This document shows, in pieces, positions 63,075 to 64,000 of a DNA stretch of 64,000 bases (position 1 is its first letter; every line of letters begins with the position of its first letter). Source of the stretch: Streptomyces sp. Mut1. Lineage in GTDB: Bacteria > Actinomycetota > Actinomycetes > Streptomycetales > Streptomycetaceae. The notes under the pieces are model-generated. The model did no database searches, was not told where the DNA came from, and saw only the letters and a program-made list of their open reading frames with translations. The stretch lies in NCBI RefSeq assembly GCF_030719295.1, contig NZ_CP120997.1:248001-312000 (forward strand), read 5' to 3'. The translations under genes and the position numbers were made by a program.

Positions 63075-64000
63075 ATGACCACCACACTCGAACACCCCAC
63101 CACTACCCGGCCCGCGACCCCCACGGCCGCCGCCGGCATCCTCGACGTCACGCACCAGGGGAACGGCGCCCTGCGCTCGCCCCAGGGGCACCCCGCCCCC
63201 CGCGACGTACAGGTCCCCTCGGCGCTCATCCGCCGGTACGGCCTGCGCAAGGGCGACGTCGTCGAGGGCATGTGCGAACGCGCCCGCTCCCTGAGCACCG
63301 TCGAACGCGTCAACGGCCTTCCCCCGCAGGCACTGCGCGGCCGCCCCCACTTCCGTGACCTCACCCCGCTCCACCCCCGGCAGCGGCTGCGTCTGGAGAC
63401 GGCGGCCGGCAGCCCGGCGACACGCGTCGTCGACCTGGTCGCCCCGGTCGGCAAGGGACAGCGCGGTCTGATCGTCGCGCCGCCCAGGACCGGCAAGACG
63501 GTCCTGCTCCAGCAGATCGCGGCCGCCGTCGCCGAGAACCACCCCGAGAGCCATCTGATGGTGGTGCTCCTGGACGAACGGCCCGAAGAGGTCACCGACA
63601 TGCGCCGTTCGGTGCGCGGCGAGGTCTACGCCTCCACGTTCGACCGCCCCGCCAAGGAGCACATCGCCCTCGCCGAACTCGCGCTCGCCCGCGCCGAGCG
63701 GCTGGTCGAGCAGGGCCGGGACGTCGTTCTGCTGCTCGACTCGCTCACCCGGCTCTGCCGGGCCCACAACAACGCGGCGGGCAGCGGCGGACGCACCCTC
63801 AGCGGCGGGGTGGACGCCGCGGCGCTGCTCGGCCCCAAGCGCCTCTTCGGGGCCGCCCGCCTCACCGAGGAGGCCGGGTCGCTGACCATCCTGGCCACCG
63901 CCCTCGTCGAGACCGGCTCCCGGGCCGACGAGTACTTCTTCGAGGAGCTGAAGGGCACCGGCAACATGGAGCTGCGGCTCGACCGCGCACTGGCCGAGAA
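63075..64000 (+). CDS. Transcription termination factor Rho-type protein (3' end off window)
   Basis: The visible 308 residues cover the RNA-binding domain and much of the RecA-like ATPase of Rho. The short N-terminus has only ~20 residues before GILDVTHQGNGALRSPQ, whereas housekeeping actinobacterial Rho has a very long charged N-terminal insertion. The P-loop reads APPRTGKTVLLQQI (Arg138, Lys141 numbering here) and differs from E. coli PPKAGKT. Walker B LLLDSLTRLCRAHNN and LLDERPEEVTDMRRSVRGEVYASTFD are well preserved. Because it lies beside meaB rather than thrB, it is probably a second Rho. ATG 63075 has AAAGGA at 9 nt; an in-frame ATG at 63051 would add 8 residues. Confidence 0.85.
   Translation, partial: MTTTLEHPTTTRPATPTAAAGILDVTHQGNGALRSPQGHPAPRDVQVPSALIRRYGLRKGDVVEGMCERARSLSTVERVNGLPPQALRGRPHFRDLTPLHPRQRLRLETAAGSPATRVVDLVAPVGKGQRGLIVAPPRTGKTVLLQQIAAAVAENHPESHLMVVLLDERPEEVTDMRRSVRGEVYASTFDRPAKEHIALAELALARAERLVEQGRDVVLLLDSLTRLCRAHNNAAGSGGRTLSGGVDAAALLGPKRLFGAARLTEEAGSLTILATALVETGSRADEYFFEELKGTGNMELRLDRALAE

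Overview
The window is high-GC actinobacterial chromosome. Very high third-position GC, translationally coupled ATGA overlaps, a geosmin synthase, a whiE-type spore-pigment locus and a DUF6479 protein all point to Streptomyces. I found no rRNA, tRNA, CRISPR array, insertion sequence or prophage. It reads as core and semi-core metabolism plus two developmental natural-product loci.

Layout. 1-4.4 kb: the end of geosmin synthase, a Tat-exported GH95 fucosidase and two small conserved genes. 4.5-10.3 kb: a minus-strand operon (crotonase, tandem DUF35 protein, two thiolase-fold proteins lacking thiolase catalytic residues) divergent from an acyl-CoA ligase. This resembles side-chain retro-aldol cleavage systems of steroid-type catabolism. 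10.5-20 kb: a secreted beta-helix protein, an O-methyltransferase and a complete type II PKS spore-pigment locus in whiE order (ORFI, cupin, KSalpha, KSbeta/CLF, ACP, aromatase, cyclase) with a divergent FAD hydroxylase. 20-28.2 kb: a tandem alpha/beta-hydrolase, phenylacetate-CoA ligase, a DUF574 methyltransferase, two more acyl-CoA ligases and a nitronate-monooxygenase-like flavoprotein. 28.4-43.4 kb: a YbbE-like serine hydrolase, VOC protein, phytoene-desaturase-like flavoprotein, MpaB-like oxygenase coupled to a Ser/Thr kinase with TPR repeats, ADP-ribosylglycohydrolase, acyl-CoA dehydrogenase, RlmG/RsmC-like methyltransferase, secreted endonuclease I, a lipoprotein and a BaeRF3 protein. 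43.5-52 kb: a frameshifted phosphoketolase, succinate-semialdehyde dehydrogenase, an RsbW-like ATPase and a PaoABC-type molybdenum hydroxylase. 52-57.2 kb: small hypothetical, VOC, GNAT and DUF1992 genes, a coupled pair sharing a helical module, and a protein phosphatase. 57.7-64 kb: methylmalonyl-CoA mutase (mutA, mutB), MeaB, and a second-type Rho that runs off the window.

How parts work together. Four adenylate-forming CoA ligases, an acyl-CoA dehydrogenase, a crotonase, thiolase-fold proteins and methylmalonyl-CoA mutase form a distributed acyl-CoA catabolism theme. By eye, two short palindromic motifs recur in promoters of these genes: AGAAC-N2-GTTGCA at 8.57 and 39.02 kb, and TTTTCTGA-N6-GTCAG at 8.61 and 28.23 kb. 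They suggest TetR-type regulons whose regulators lie outside the window, because no recognisable DNA-binding repressor is encoded here. Convergent gene pairs are mostly separated by strong perfect hairpins. The most unusual items are the active-site-less thiolase pair with a duplicated DUF35, the glutamate replacing the usual CLF glutamine, the fused double alpha/beta-hydrolase, the phosphoketolase frameshift in a C-run, and the P-loop-altered Rho.
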